A DNA stretch of 32,333 nucleotides. Source: a virus. Shown here piece by piece: positions 13,590 to 22,213 of this stretch (position 1 is its first letter; each line of letters begins with the position of its first letter). The stretch lies in the IMG/VR virus record IMGVR_UViG_3300005548_000026, positions 1-32,333 of that record, one strand, 5' to 3'. The notes beneath the pieces were generated by a model, which was not told the origin of the DNA, made no database searches, and saw only the letters and a program-made list of their open reading frames with translations. The translations under genes and the position numbers were made by a program.

Positions 13590-16500
13590 ACCCGTTTACT
13601 CTTCTGCGCGATGATCCACGCTGCTTGACGAGCCTGCACGACAGTAGGCTCTCCCTTGCTATACAGGTTAACCTGAATCTGCTGTGGGCTAGAAGGCGTA
13701 TTCTGATAACTGCTCATTCCGGTGTTCTGAGTGGTGGTAGAAGTGCCCGAGTTAGCAGTAGCCGTAAGCTTCTTACGACGCCTACGCTCACGACGCACCC
13801 TACGCTCAAGCAGAGTACGCTTACGCATAAGTTCGCGGATATGCGCCTTTTCAGCGTCGGTCTGTCTAGTACCACCCGCGCTTTGTGGATTCGTCGTATA
13901 GGCAGCGTACGAAATCAGTTCGCTGTTAGCATCACGCAGGCGAGGAACGTCACGCTTGAGTGCCTTATTGACCTGAGCTAGCGTCATCTGGCTGATAGGC
14001 GTCGCAGTGCGTCTTGTGGTGGTTGTACCGCCTGTACGTGTACCAGTAGGACGTTCAGGTAGATCGTTGTTAGCCTTGAAATCGCGGATAGCCTCGGCTA
14101 CGATCTGACTCAGCAGATCACCGTTAAAGCTATTCTTGAGGATTTTCCGCATTGTATTCTCAAGAGCGCCGCCTTCCGACTCAAGACCGGCAATGATCTT
14201 AAGACCCATGTTCTTACCGTGGCTCTGCCATATCTTGAGTTGGTCGTTAAAGTCGCGCTTAGTCTCGCGCTCGATAGCAGCGTTCTTCTGCTTCCACAGA
14301 CGGATGAAGTTGTTGAACATCTTAGGCGAAGCTTTGCGGAGAACCTCGATCTTATCGGCGGCATCAGGGCCAAGATCGGTAAGCTCCTGAACGAGCTTCT
14401 TCGGAGCGCCACGACCGGCGATAGCGCGCAGATCACCTTGCCACTTGTTAAAGGCGTTGATCTGCTGCGACAGGTCTTTATTGATGATACCGATGGTAGG
14501 CGTGACACCCCATTCTTCAGCGGTCTGGAAGGATTCACCGGTAAGCAGTGGCCCTTGGAACAGACTACCGAAAGCAGCAGTATTGGCGTCACGAAGCTCG
14601 TTATACTTGGCGATCATGTTATCGACGGCCTGATCGACAATCTGCTCGTACTGAGTATGGGCGTTTTTAACCGCATCCATCATACCCTTGTTGTACTGCT
14701 TCATGTCTTCGTTGTACTGCTTCAGCTTAGCATCTGTACCGTCAAGCTGAGCGCCATACTTCTTCATAATGTCAGACATGAGGGTATTGGCCTTCAGGTT
14801 CTTAATGTAGGCTTGCGTGGCTTCGTTGACCTTCTTCGTTAGCGGGTCAACCTTGCGAGCGTTGGCATTTTTACTTTGGGTGCCATGCTCGTCAGGATCG
14901 CCACCGATACCAATGCTGTGGAGAAGGTCACGACCGCTAAAGCCAAGAACCTTCACAAGCCCACCGCCACCAGGAATATTCTTCTTCATCCAGTTACGGA
15001 GGTCTTCCAACTGCGAACTGTCCACAACTACTTTGACAGCAAGTAGGATCGTACCGAGTGCTGTAAGTCTACCGAGGATACCGAGTAGAAGTCCTAGACG
15101 ACCAATAACACCAGCAGTGCCGGTAGTACCGAGCGTGATACTCAGAAGCTTGAGCATTCCGATCAGGCTCAAAAGCGAGCCAGTGATGATACCGATGGGA
15201 GCGGCCAGAAGTGCGATGACGCCAGTGATTGCGGTAAAGTAAACAATGCTGTGACGTAGCTCAGGCGAGAGGCTATGCCACCTATCGACCAACCCTTTGA
15301 TAAACGCCTGAAGCCGGATGATCGCGGGTAGAGCGTCTTTACCGATTTCTAGTGCAAGCACTCTCATCTGATTGATGAAGATAGCCCACTGAGTACCAGG
15401 GCTTTTCAGCATAGCCTGGAAACGCTGGTTAAATTCGCCTTGCGAGTCGTTCACGTCAAGCTGCGCTCTATGCAACATCTGATAATGCCTGACAAGCTGC
15501 ACAAGCGCGCGACGTGCGTTAGCCTGACCAGTAATGCCCTGACCACGGCCACGGCCACTAGCGGTCATAATCTGAATGAAGTTCTGAAGCCCCTGACCCT
15601 CTGGATGCAGGCTAGCGATGCGACGGATGATTTCCTCAAAGCCAAGCAGATTACCCGAAACATCGGTGATAGAGACACCAGCCTTAGCCATACCCTTCTG
15701 GAAGTCTCTATTGCCGAAGATATCAATAAGGCGAGCAAGCCCTGTGGCGGCTCTTTCCTGAGAAGGAATCAAACGGGTGATAACAGCCATTGCTCCACCC
15801 ATCTGCTTAAGGTTGTAACCAGCGGCACCCGCAGCAGGAGCCACAGAGTTCATCATGGAGTCGAAGTCGCTAAGCTCCAATCTACCAATACGCACGATAG
15901 CCGCCAAGTCGTCAAGCGTTTGGTTAACACCACCAGCAGACGCTCCAAAGTTATTGAGCGTAGTGATAAGAACATTGGTAGCTGTAGGTAGATCGCTACC
16001 AAACGCGACAGACACCTTGTTGGTAGTAGCGAGCAGTTTAACACCCTGCTGCTCCGTAAGATCCATAGACGAATAAAGCTGATAGAGGGCATCAGCCATT
16101 TCGTTCTGCGACGCAGGAAATATCTTCATCTGACGCTGGATAGCCGGTTCAAGCCTGTTTACAGACGCAAGGATAGCGTCGATGCCTTTACCGGCGTTAT
16201 TAGCGATCTGCGTCGAAGCCTTGGTAACAAGGGTGCTGAAGTCTGCATAGTCCTTGCTAACGGCGGCGAAGCCTGCTGTGGCTAGCAAGCCTCCGAAGCC
16301 TGCCGCTCGGCTTACTTGCGATACTCCCCTGCCGACAGTAGTAAACCGATTCGCTCGCTGCATAGCAGCCATGAGCTTCTGTTCCTCAACCATACGAGCT
16401 AGTATGGCTTCCTGCCCTTTCATGGCAGCGGTATGTTCGGCAGTAGCCGCTACCATACCTTGCTCTAGCTTAAGTCCTCTCTGACGGAGGATATCGTCTT

Positions 16501-16846
16501 CCATCAGCGACTCGTTAATAGCCCGCTGAAGCATCAATCGCCGCGTAGGATCGGCAGTACGGTTTAATCGCTGATACAGACCGATACGCTTAGTAAGCTG
16601 TGCGCTGGTCTGCTTGTCGATCTGCGACATGTTAATCGCATGCTGACGCCTACGCTGATCGAACTGGTTTAGAAGGCGAGCGGAGCGAAGTCGCTGCGTA
16701 TCCATAGCAGCACTCATTTCGGCCATACGGTTAGCAGCTTTCGCTGCACCACCCATAGCCATGATATCGCGTGAGAGGCGTCGAGCCTGACCCGAAGCCT
16801 GGTTCGACAACCTAACCGCGATAATGATTTCAGACCCGCGAATCAC
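13586..16846 (-). CDS. Tail tape measure protein
   Basis: This is the largest protein of the window, 1086 residues, starting at GTG 16846. It has a long helical N-terminal region (1-170), rich in Gln, Ala, Arg and Met. A TP901-1-type core follows at about 195-460 (YADFSTLVTKASTQ, then LSDFDSMMNSVAPAAGAAGY and QMGGAMAVITRLI). A hydrophobic zone at about 534-608 could cross or insert in the membrane. The C-terminal 400 residues are helical and charged. Tape measures set tail length; by the usual rule of about 0.15 nm per residue the tail would be near 160 nm. There is no peptidase or transglycosylase motif. The start overlaps the end of the chaperone frameshift frame by 17 bases. Confidence 0.92.
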   Translation of the reverse strand: MIRGSEIIIAVRLSNQASGQARRLSRDIMAMGGAAKAANRMAEMSAAMDTQRLRSARLLNQFDQRRRQHAINMSQIDKQTSAQLTKRIGLYQRLNRTADPTRRLMLQRAINESLMEDDILRQRGLKLEQGMVAATAEHTAAMKGQEAILARMVEEQKLMAAMQRANRFTTVGRGVSQVSRAAGFGGLLATAGFAAVSKDYADFSTLVTKASTQIANNAGKGIDAILASVNRLEPAIQRQMKIFPASQNEMADALYQLYSSMDLTEQQGVKLLATTNKVSVAFGSDLPTATNVLITTLNNFGASAGGVNQTLDDLAAIVRIGRLELSDFDSMMNSVAPAAGAAGYNLKQMGGAMAVITRLIPSQERAATGLARLIDIFGNRDFQKGMAKAGVSITDVSGNLLGFEEIIRRIASLHPEGQGLQNFIQIMTASGRGRGQGITGQANARRALVQLVRHYQMLHRAQLDVNDSQGEFNQRFQAMLKSPGTQWAIFINQMRVLALEIGKDALPAIIRLQAFIKGLVDRWHSLSPELRHSIVYFTAITGVIALLAAPIGIITGSLLSLIGMLKLLSITLGTTGTAGVIGRLGLLLGILGRLTALGTILLAVKVVVDSSQLEDLRNWMKKNIPGGGGLVKVLGFSGRDLLHSIGIGGDPDEHGTQSKNANARKVDPLTKKVNEATQAYIKNLKANTLMSDIMKKYGAQLDGTDAKLKQYNEDMKQYNKGMMDAVKNAHTQYEQIVDQAVDNMIAKYNELRDANTAAFGSLFQGPLLTGESFQTAEEWGVTPTIGIINKDLSQQINAFNKWQGDLRAIAGRGAPKKLVQELTDLGPDAADKIEVLRKASPKMFNNFIRLWKQKNAAIERETKRDFNDQLKIWQSHGKNMGLKIIAGLESEGGALENTMRKILKNSFNGDLLSQIVAEAIRDFKANNDLPERPTGTRTGGTTTTRRTATPISQMTLAQVNKALKRDVPRLRDANSELISYAAYTTNPQSAGGTRQTDAEKAHIRELMRKRTLLERRVRRERRRRKKLTATANSGTSTTTQNTGMSSYQNTPSSPQQIQVNLYSKGEPTVVQARQAAWIIAQKSKRV

Positions 16847-17171
16847 GTCTAGCTCTCTGCTCTCTCTGCTCTCTCGCTTGCGGTGTCCTTAACTGTTCGC
16901 GCTCGTCCTTAAGCCTTTGTACTTCCGCCTCAGCTTCTAGCACGGCTTTTATGCGAGAAACGTATTGTCCCGGTTGTTGAAACAACCCGCCTGAAACCGG
17001 TAACACATGAAACTCTCGGCACAGGCGGGTCGTATCAATCCACTTGACAACTTCGGTTATTAAGTCTCTACCGAATGCCTTTATAGCTCGTTTGTGGTAT
17101 CCGGATCGCTGAGCGGGGTACTCGCTTCCAAGGAGGACAAGGACGGCGCAGGAGTAAAATCCTCGCTTTCC
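16830..17171 (-). CDS. Tail assembly chaperone extension (T part), read by -1 frameshift
   Basis: After the last in-frame stop at 17172-17174, the -1 frame relative to the chaperone is open for 113 codons to TGA at 16830-16832, with no ATG, GTG or TTG before codon 50 or so. The translation is gene-like: KRAIKAFGRDLITEVVKWID, then EFHVLPVSGGLFQQPGQYV, then a charged helix (VLEAEAEVQRLKDERE) with an Arg/Gln end. It fills the gap of 234 bases between chaperone and tape measure and overlaps the tape measure start. In lambda and many siphophages a G-T fusion is made this way and both forms are needed for tail assembly. The best slip point I see is U-UUU-ACU (TTTT at 17156-17159). Confidence 0.75.
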   Translation of the reverse strand, partial: GKRGFYSCAVLVLLGSEYPAQRSGYHKRAIKAFGRDLITEVVKWIDTTRLCREFHVLPVSGGLFQQPGQYVSRIKAVLEAEAEVQRLKDEREQLRTPQAREQREQRARRDSRV

Positions 17172-17530
17172 TCAGCTTCCCCGTTAAGCTCGTCAATGAG
17201 CATTTCGATTTCATGCCCAATAGACGGATTGAGCTTACGAAGTGTCTCAGGCTTAGTGAAGTCAAGAGGCGTACCATCCTTGTCGGTAAGGTTATGACCG
17301 ACAATACACTTCTTAAACTCAAAAGCGCGAGAGTGCTGTTGCATGGACTCCATGAACAGCTTACCGTCAGTTTCGCCGTCTTCAGTAGCCTGAGCGTAAA
17401 GACGCGAAGCACCGTCACGACGTTCAAGCATGTCGTAGTACGGCAGTTGGAGCAAAAGCACGTAACCGTCAGGGGGAGCACTTTTAAGCTCCCTCCTGAC
17501 GGGTTCGTGACTAACTGTTGCGTCGGGCAT
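17081..17530 (-). CDS. Tail assembly chaperone (G-type), unshifted form
   Basis: This 149-residue acidic protein lies between the tail tube gene and the tape measure, the standard place for the G protein. The core (about 10-125) includes LLLQLPYYDMLERRDGASRL, FEFKKCIVGHNLTDKDG and PSIGHEIEMLIDELNGE. It ends in a low-complexity Ser/Pro/Glu linker (SLSSLEASTPLSD) just before the stop, as is usual for G proteins that are extended by frameshifting. It binds the tape measure and tube proteins during tail assembly and is absent from the mature virion in known cases. Confidence 0.82.
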   Translation of the reverse strand: MPDATVSHEPVRRELKSAPPDGYVLLLQLPYYDMLERRDGASRLYAQATEDGETDGKLFMESMQQHSRAFEFKKCIVGHNLTDKDGTPLDFTKPETLRKLNPSIGHEIEMLIDELNGEAEESEDFTPAPSLSSLEASTPLSDPDTTNEL

Positions 17531-17558
17531 CTTAGCCTCTCCTTTCCCGACTTAGACG

Positions 17559-18554
17559 TTAACTGATGCTGGTCGGAGACTTGACGGAAATCGCGTAAGC
17601 ATCGCCACCGACGATATTGAGTCCGTGACCCGTAAAGCCTGCGGCCACGATATCGCCGATACCAGGGAGCGTAACGTCGTATGCGTCGTATGCTACGCGG
17701 TTAGCGTCAATCTGAACACCCTCTGTAGCGGCTGCAAGCGTCGAGCCACCATTGAGGGAAGTAAGGCGGAACGCCTTGGTAGTAGCGGCCTTGAAGTTAT
17801 CGTGTTCCGTCTTGTCAACGAAGTCAAGCTCGGACTCGATTTCAAAGTCGGTCTTACCGAACTTAACGTAGCTAGCAGACCTCTGCGGCCTAATGCGGTT
17901 CTGAGCCTCAGCATTGTGGTTGGCTCGGAACGTGTAGCCGTTGAAGTCGTTAACTGGGGTAGCGAACGTCGGAGCCGTACCAGCGGTATCGACGTAGATG
18001 GTATGAGCATCTGCACCGAGAAGGCTAGGTGCGACCCAGGCAGGAGTACCGCTACCAGTCTGCTCACCAAGACCGATGATGTTAAGCGTAACCATGAGAA
18101 CACCGTTGTCGATGGTGAACTCATAACCACCCACAGTGCATCCTGTGTAGCCGAACGTGCCAGTGCCCGGATTACGGATAACACTGAGAGACATGGTACG
18201 CTGCACAGCACCGCTAGCTGCCGTGGAGGTTCCCCCGACAGCGGTAGGCGTGTACTTATAGACGTACGGGCCAGCACCCGTCTTAGTGATAGCGTGACGG
18301 GAGCAGTACATGAAGTACGGAAGGAAGCGACAGTCAACCTCCATCCGAATGTCACCCTCGATATGGTAGTAAGAGGGCTTAACGTCTGAGTCAGTGGCCT
18401 GCTGCCTTAGCTGCTGCGAGTAGTATTTATCCTCGGTATAGGCCAAAGACTCCTCAAGGATGGGAACCCACGTAGTCGGAGCGACATAGGTGCCCATCGT
18501 GCTTTCAAGTGCAAGACCCAATGCACCGGAAGCACCAATAGCAAAGGTACTCAA
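17559..18554 (-). CDS. Major tail tube protein
   Basis: This 331-residue protein precedes the chaperone and tape measure. The N-terminus has the tail tube signature of Gram-positive siphophages (GALGLALESTMGTYVAPTTW at 10-29, then VPILEESLAYTEDKYY). The middle is a beta-barrel with YHIEGDIRMEVDCRFLPYF near 63-81 and NGVLMVTLNIIGLG near 151-164. A second barrel-like part has FGKTDFEIESELDFVDKTEHDN near 229-250. It forms hexameric rings stacked into the tube. Strong gene order supports the call. Confidence 0.85.
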   Translation of the reverse strand: MSTFAIGASGALGLALESTMGTYVAPTTWVPILEESLAYTEDKYYSQQLRQQATDSDVKPSYYHIEGDIRMEVDCRFLPYFMYCSRHAITKTGAGPYVYKYTPTAVGGTSTAASGAVQRTMSLSVIRNPGTGTFGYTGCTVGGYEFTIDNGVLMVTLNIIGLGEQTGSGTPAWVAPSLLGADAHTIYVDTAGTAPTFATPVNDFNGYTFRANHNAEAQNRIRPQRSASYVKFGKTDFEIESELDFVDKTEHDNFKAATTKAFRLTSLNGGSTLAAATEGVQIDANRVAYDAYDVTLPGIGDIVAAGFTGHGLNIVGGDAYAISVKSPTSIS

Positions 18555-18865
18555 CTATCGTCCTCCGTTTCTGCGATAGGCACGTCAACCTGTTCAGGGT
18601 CTTCCTGAACAGCGGGTTCTTCGCTAACCTTCGTGCCACTGTGGGCTTCCATCTGAGCCTTAGACAGTTCCGACTTGCCGCTGACCTTAACAAGCTTATC
18701 ATCGGCAAAGAAGTCACTAACGCTCATCTGCTTCTTGGCGAAGAAGTCCAGTTCGGCCTCTTCGTCTAGATCGACGCTATCCCCGTTAGGAATAGCAATA
18801 CCGCCAACATCAAAGATGATCCCATCTTCCATGTCAGGGTTGTGGTACGCAACGGTCTTAGCCAT
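18551..18865 (-). CDS. Unknown acidic protein between tail terminator and tail tube
   Basis: This 104-residue acidic protein has a beta-like N-terminus (VAYHNPDMEDGIIFDVGG and IAIPNGDSVDLD), a short helical region with FFAKKQMSVSDFF, and a disordered Glu/Asp/Pro tail (SEEPAVQEDPEQVD). Unknown genes of this size often sit here in actinophage tail clusters. It overlaps both neighbours by 4-8 bases, so it is clearly translated with them. Function unknown; a tail assembly factor is possible. Confidence 0.65.
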   Translation of the reverse strand: MAKTVAYHNPDMEDGIIFDVGGIAIPNGDSVDLDEEAELDFFAKKQMSVSDFFADDKLVKVSGKSELSKAQMEAHSGTKVSEEPAVQEDPEQVDVPIAETEDDS

Positions 18866-19304
18866 TCATCAACCTCCTAGACGTTCCTACCCATCGCATG
18901 AGCGTTCCGGCGATGATATCCTGGTTCTGGCTGCCACCGTGGAAACGACCGGGAGCATGCTCTGTGATGAATCCGAACACAACTTGGTTACCGAAAGTGT
19001 AGTCGGACTCTAGCAATGCTTCGATCTTATCTACGAGTAGCAGGTCTTCCCTGTTTCTCATGGCATGAGGAATTGTCATGTCGCCGTGGTACACGTAGAT
19101 ATCTACGAGAAAGTCGATAGCGAAGTAGCTAACGCCTGGTAGTGCTTTCGTGCGCGGCCCAGGTACAACCACCACAGCGGGGTATTGCGGCAAACGCTTC
19201 TCATCGTAGCTGCCAACGAACTGAAGACCTAACTCACCCTTAACCTCCTGTAGCTTCTCTACGATGATATCTGTTACTTCGACGATCTTAGAAGCGTAAG
19301 CCAT
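18858..19304 (-). CDS. Tail terminator-like protein
   Basis: This 148-residue protein sits between the tail completion gene and the tail tube gene, where gpU/gp17-type terminators are found. The fold pattern is alpha/beta: helix EVTDIIVEKLQEVKGEL at 9-25, strand YPAVVVVPGP near 41-50, strand FAIDFLVDIYVYHGD near 61-75, helix LLLVDKIEALLESD near 88-101 and a final strand (IIAGTLMRWVGTSRR). Such proteins cap the tube and join it to the head. The call depends on position and pattern. Confidence 0.65.
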   Translation of the reverse strand: MAYASKIVEVTDIIVEKLQEVKGELGLQFVGSYDEKRLPQYPAVVVVPGPRTKALPGVSYFAIDFLVDIYVYHGDMTIPHAMRNREDLLLVDKIEALLESDYTFGNQVVFGFITEHAPGRFHGGSQNQDIIAGTLMRWVGTSRRLMNG

Positions 19305-20011
19305 TATGCCCTCGGAAACAGTCTAGCACCAAACTTGCCACCGACCCGGCTCTGAGCGACACCGGTGCGAGGATGGATAAAGAGGTCAACACCCTCATCG
19401 TACCAAGCATCGAAGACTTCTACGACTTCAAGCTCAGCTTCGGCGTCAAGACCGATAAAGGCTCTTTGGGGCGTAGACTTGCCTCGCCCCTCTACATCGG
19501 CAAAGGTAGCTTTGCGGCCTGTATCTACAACCTCACCGTGTTCGTTGGCAGCGTGGATAGCCACGGAAGTACGAGTACCACTCCCGTACTGGTGGACTCC
19601 CCAATAAGAAGGCATGAACTCGCTAGACCACAAAAGCTGGTCACCAACGATAGTGAACGATTCGTCAGCAGTAGCCCTCTTTTCCATCGTACCACTCAGA
19701 GTGAGAATATCCTCTGGAAAGGTACGAAGCCTGGGATCGCGCGCTTTCCTCTGAACGGTAGTATCGGCTAGATCAAGCCAAGGCTCTCCATCAGGAGCGT
19801 CGTGATCCCTAAACCGTCTATGGATACTAGCCTTCGCAATCTCTTCAGACGCCTTAAGAGGCGGAGCAGAGTTTTCTAGGTAACCGGCTAGTTTGACGAA
19901 ACCTAGTGCAAGCTCGTCGTCACCAAGAACATTGATATGTAGAATACCGCCGCGAGCGCCGTAAGCGCCAGCGCCACGACCTTCAAAGGTCATCGGAGAT
20001 GGAATCGCCAC
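19304..20011 (-). CDS. Virion morphogenesis / tail completion protein
   Basis: This 235-residue protein matches the Mu gpG-like virion morphogenesis family in pattern: ASIHRRFRDHDAPDGEPW at 61-78 (the usual phrase is a helix followed by F-x-x-x-x-x-P-D-G-x-x-W), then VQRKARDPRLRTFPEDILTLSGTM near 86-109, WSSEFMPSYWGVHQYG near 128-143 and PQRAFIGLD near 180-188. These proteins act at the head-tail joint. The Mu-type portal and protease upstream agree with this relation. It overlaps both neighbours by one base. Confidence 0.72.
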   Translation of the reverse strand: MAIPSPMTFEGRGAGAYGARGGILHINVLGDDELALGFVKLAGYLENSAPPLKASEEIAKASIHRRFRDHDAPDGEPWLDLADTTVQRKARDPRLRTFPEDILTLSGTMEKRATADESFTIVGDQLLWSSEFMPSYWGVHQYGSGTRTSVAIHAANEHGEVVDTGRKATFADVEGRGKSTPQRAFIGLDAEAELEVVEVFDAWYDEGVDLFIHPRTGVAQSRVGGKFGARLFPRA

Positions 20012-20463
20012 TAAGCAAATTCCTTCCCCATTGTGAAGACAGGCGGTACAGTATCGTTCGGATAAAAGTCATCGCTGCTAAGTGAACTAGTGTCAACAAG
20101 CGGTTCGCCGGTATCGTCCGTAATCACGATGAGTCCCGCAGCAATCTGATTTAGCAAGTCCATCGCTTGCAGATACAGGTTGTTGGCAAAGGTCGCATCC
20201 GCGTCACTGTCTTCGGCATAAAGCTCGGCATACCACTTAGCAGCGATCACCATACCCGCAACGGTACGGATGATATCAGGTGTACTGTCTGGATCAGCCC
20301 ACGTATTGAGAGTGGTAGTGGCGAACGTTGTTGACAACTTAGCACGAATAAGACGCCAAGCCTCGACTTGAAGCAGGTCGTCATCAGCGTCACTGATAGC
20401 TGCCTTATTCTCAGGCAGATGTGCGTTGATATCGTCTACAGTTGCAAACAGTTCGTTCGCCAC
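20011..20463 (-). CDS. Head-tail connector/adaptor-like protein
   Basis: This 150-residue, mostly helical acidic protein sits two genes after the major capsid gene. It begins LFATVDDINAHLPENKAAIS, continues LLQVEAWRLIRAKLSTTF and TPDIIRTVAGMVIAAKWYAELYAED, and ends with a flexible tail. A short N-terminal segment followed by a four-helix bundle is the pattern of gp6-type adaptors and DUF1320-like proteins that join portal to tail. I would not choose between those families. Confidence 0.65.
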   Translation of the reverse strand: MANELFATVDDINAHLPENKAAISDADDDLLQVEAWRLIRAKLSTTFATTTLNTWADPDSTPDIIRTVAGMVIAAKWYAELYAEDSDADATFANNLYLQAMDLLNQIAAGLIVITDDTGEPLVDTSSLSSDDFYPNDTVPPVFTMGKEFA

Positions 20464-20480
20464 TACCAGTTATCTCCCTA

Positions 20481-20783
20481 CTACTTGACTTCCTCGACGG
20501 TAGCCTTGGGAGCCATGTCAGGCGACATAGCGAAGTCAGTCACGGCCTGATCGGTACCGGCCATAGCTTCCTCCATCTGCAACCTAAGCTCCCTAAGCCT
20601 GAAATCGACGGGAGAGTCAGGAGAACCGAGAGGCGCGGGATACTCCGAAGAACGGATAACACCCTCAGCCTTCAAACGCTCCAACTCATCCTTCCCACCA
20701 ACGTCAGCGGCAGTAACCGTATCGCCGAGCTTGATGACCTTACCCTCGTCACCGAGGATTTCAGTCCATGCGTAGTTAGCCAT
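20481..20783 (-). CDS. Unknown 100-residue head-region protein
   Basis: It follows the major capsid gene, with its own ribosome site (AAGGGAGG just upstream of ATG 20783). It has a small N-terminal beta segment (WTEILGDEGKVIKLGDTV), a helical part with DELERLKAEGVIRSSEYP, and a helical acidic C-terminus. The short LERLKAEGVIR helix-turn element is frequent in small phage head-joining proteins. No firm family assignment. Confidence 0.6.
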   Translation of the reverse strand: MANYAWTEILGDEGKVIKLGDTVTAADVGGKDELERLKAEGVIRSSEYPAPLGSPDSPVDFRLRELRLQMEEAMAGTDQAVTDFAMSPDMAPKATVEEVK

Positions 20784-20802
20784 TTGCTTCTATCCTCCCT
20801 TC

Positions 20803-21810
20803 TTAGACGAGAGCGTTAACAGCGGTCTTGATGATGTAACCGGCAGCAGCCGAAACGATCTTCACGTCGTAGCGGTAGCTGGTACGGACAACATCGGCCT
20901 TGCGCGGTTCCTCGCGCCACTTCTCCGTCGGACGCATGCCACCGGCGTAAGCCTTCGCAAACGTCTTAGCGAACGTCTTAGTGCGCTGACCAGGCTGAGG
21001 ATCGACAATACCGATCCACACGTCCTGACCCCAAAACGACGTAATTGCTTCCGTCGCGTTGATGTTCTGTGCAGCGTTATACACAGAGTCAACGATAAAG
21101 AAGTTCTCGGGAGCCGGAACGTTCAAGAGCTGCTTCCACGCCTCCGGGTTGGTAAGCGCGAAGTTCTTGAAACGATCCACAACACGCGGATGACCCTCAA
21201 CAACGCCAAGGGCGTCCATCGGGAAGATCACCGTGTTGGGCCAACGACCGGTATCGAGGCGAACCCGCATAACAGCGGTCTTGATATTCGCAACGGGATC
21301 GGACGTAGAAGAGGTACCACCGGTGTAGTCGTCCCACCGTGAAGCACCCGACAGCGTGACCGCGTGGTTACCGGCGTAGTTCGCCGTATTGCGGAACGTG
21401 TCGGCAACGAGCTTCTCATGCTTAAGGAGAATCGACCGGGTGATAAGCTCGGTAGCGTCACGCTCCGGGCTAATGTCCAGATCGCCTGCATTCTCGTCAG
21501 CGGTGAGAGCACCGTCAGAGGCGAGAACTTCCCTTTCCTCGTCAAAGATCGGAGACTGGAGAGCATGCTCGGCAACCTTGTAGGTGTCCTCACTCCACTT
21601 CCGACCAACGACCTCGTTAGCAACCGTTCCCGGTGCGCGAGTGTCGGGGAAGATCAGCCAGTTACTTCTATCGAACACCCGGTAACGACCACTAAGGGCG
21701 CTAACGGGAGTCTCAGGCGCAAGCCTGTGTCCGTACAACTGCTGGTCTTGATAACCGACGCTGAACCCTGAGAGGATAGGGTCAACGTATAGACCACTAG
21801 GATCATACAT
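20803..21810 (-). CDS. Major capsid protein
   Basis: This 335-residue protein lies behind the best ribosome site of the head genes (AAGGAGG at 21819-21825 on the minus strand). Segments fit HK97-fold capsid proteins of the E type: LYVDPILSGFSVGYQDQQLYG at the N-arm, DNIKT-like helix VANIKTAVMRVRLDTGRWPN near 171-190, TVIFPMDALGVVEGHPRVVDRFK near 191-213, VDSVYNAAQ and SFWGQDVWIGIVDPQPG near 259-275, and a final DVVRTSYRYDVKIVSA strand. Position after protease-scaffold and decoration genes is standard. It has no lengthy pro-domain, in line with a separate scaffold upstream. Confidence 0.85.
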   Translation of the reverse strand: MYDPSGLYVDPILSGFSVGYQDQQLYGHRLAPETPVSALSGRYRVFDRSNWLIFPDTRAPGTVANEVVGRKWSEDTYKVAEHALQSPIFDEEREVLASDGALTADENAGDLDISPERDATELITRSILLKHEKLVADTFRNTANYAGNHAVTLSGASRWDDYTGGTSSTSDPVANIKTAVMRVRLDTGRWPNTVIFPMDALGVVEGHPRVVDRFKNFALTNPEAWKQLLNVPAPENFFIVDSVYNAAQNINATEAITSFWGQDVWIGIVDPQPGQRTKTFAKTFAKAYAGGMRPTEKWREEPRKADVVRTSYRYDVKIVSAAAGYIIKTAVNALV

Positions 21811-21818
21811 CTATCTAC

Positions 21819-21825
21819 CCTCCTT
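21819..21825 (-). promoter_or_regulatory. Ribosome site of the major capsid gene
   Basis: On the minus strand this is AAGGAGG, eight bases before ATG 21810. It is a full match to the anti-Shine-Dalgarno core, as expected for the most abundant virion protein, and stands in contrast to the weak sites of the neighbouring overlapped genes. Confidence 0.6.
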
Positions 21826-22207
21826 AGACGATCTGCGCGTTACGCATGAGTTCAACACCGATTACGTCACCGCTTGCTCCGGCGGCGTAAAGGGCACGAC
21901 CATGAACACGCTTACCAGTCGTCGCAGCGATACAACGACCGCTAGCGTCGATAGTGAGAAGCGCGCCCTTTGTAACAGCCGCGCCAGCTTCCCAGGGGGT
22001 GATACCCTCCATACGGACGCTAGCGCGCTTACCCTTCGTCAACTCACCTGCGGAAACGCCAAACTGCACGACGCCTTCAAGCAGGTCAGTATCAGCCGTA
22101 ACAGCGGTAACACTTTCCTCAGCGGTACCGGCCTTCACTGCACGATAGATCGTAAGTGCAGACTCGGGAACACGGCCCTTATCGAGAACATAGTTACCGA
22201 CGGACAT
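21824..22207 (-). CDS. Capsid decoration protein-like (DUF2190 type)
   Basis: This 127-residue beta-rich protein lies between protease-scaffold and major capsid genes. The pattern agrees with small head-decoration or cement proteins: LTIYRAVKAGT near 18-28, GVVQFGVSAGELTKGKRASVRMEG near 45-68, AAVTKGALLTIDASGRCIAA near 75-94 and ALYAAGASGDVIGVELM near 104-120. The alternating recycled-value and kind-of-process phrase is typical of DUF2190. These proteins trimerise on the outside of heads and stabilise them. Confidence 0.75.
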   Translation of the reverse strand: MSVGNYVLDKGRVPESALTIYRAVKAGTAEESVTAVTADTDLLEGVVQFGVSAGELTKGKRASVRMEGITPWEAGAAVTKGALLTIDASGRCIAATTGKRVHGRALYAAGASGDVIGVELMRNAQIV

Positions 22208-22213
22208 GCTCTG

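Noticed and set aside
17041-17080. A TTGACA-like plus-strand promoter at 17044-17049
   Set aside because: It lies in the coding frame of the chaperone extension, points against the genes there, and has no paired -10 sequence.
17625-18389. A plus-strand open frame of 254 codons opposite the tail tube gene
   Set aside because: It is an antisense shadow with high Arg and Ser content and no ribosome site; the tail tube call on the minus strand is firm.
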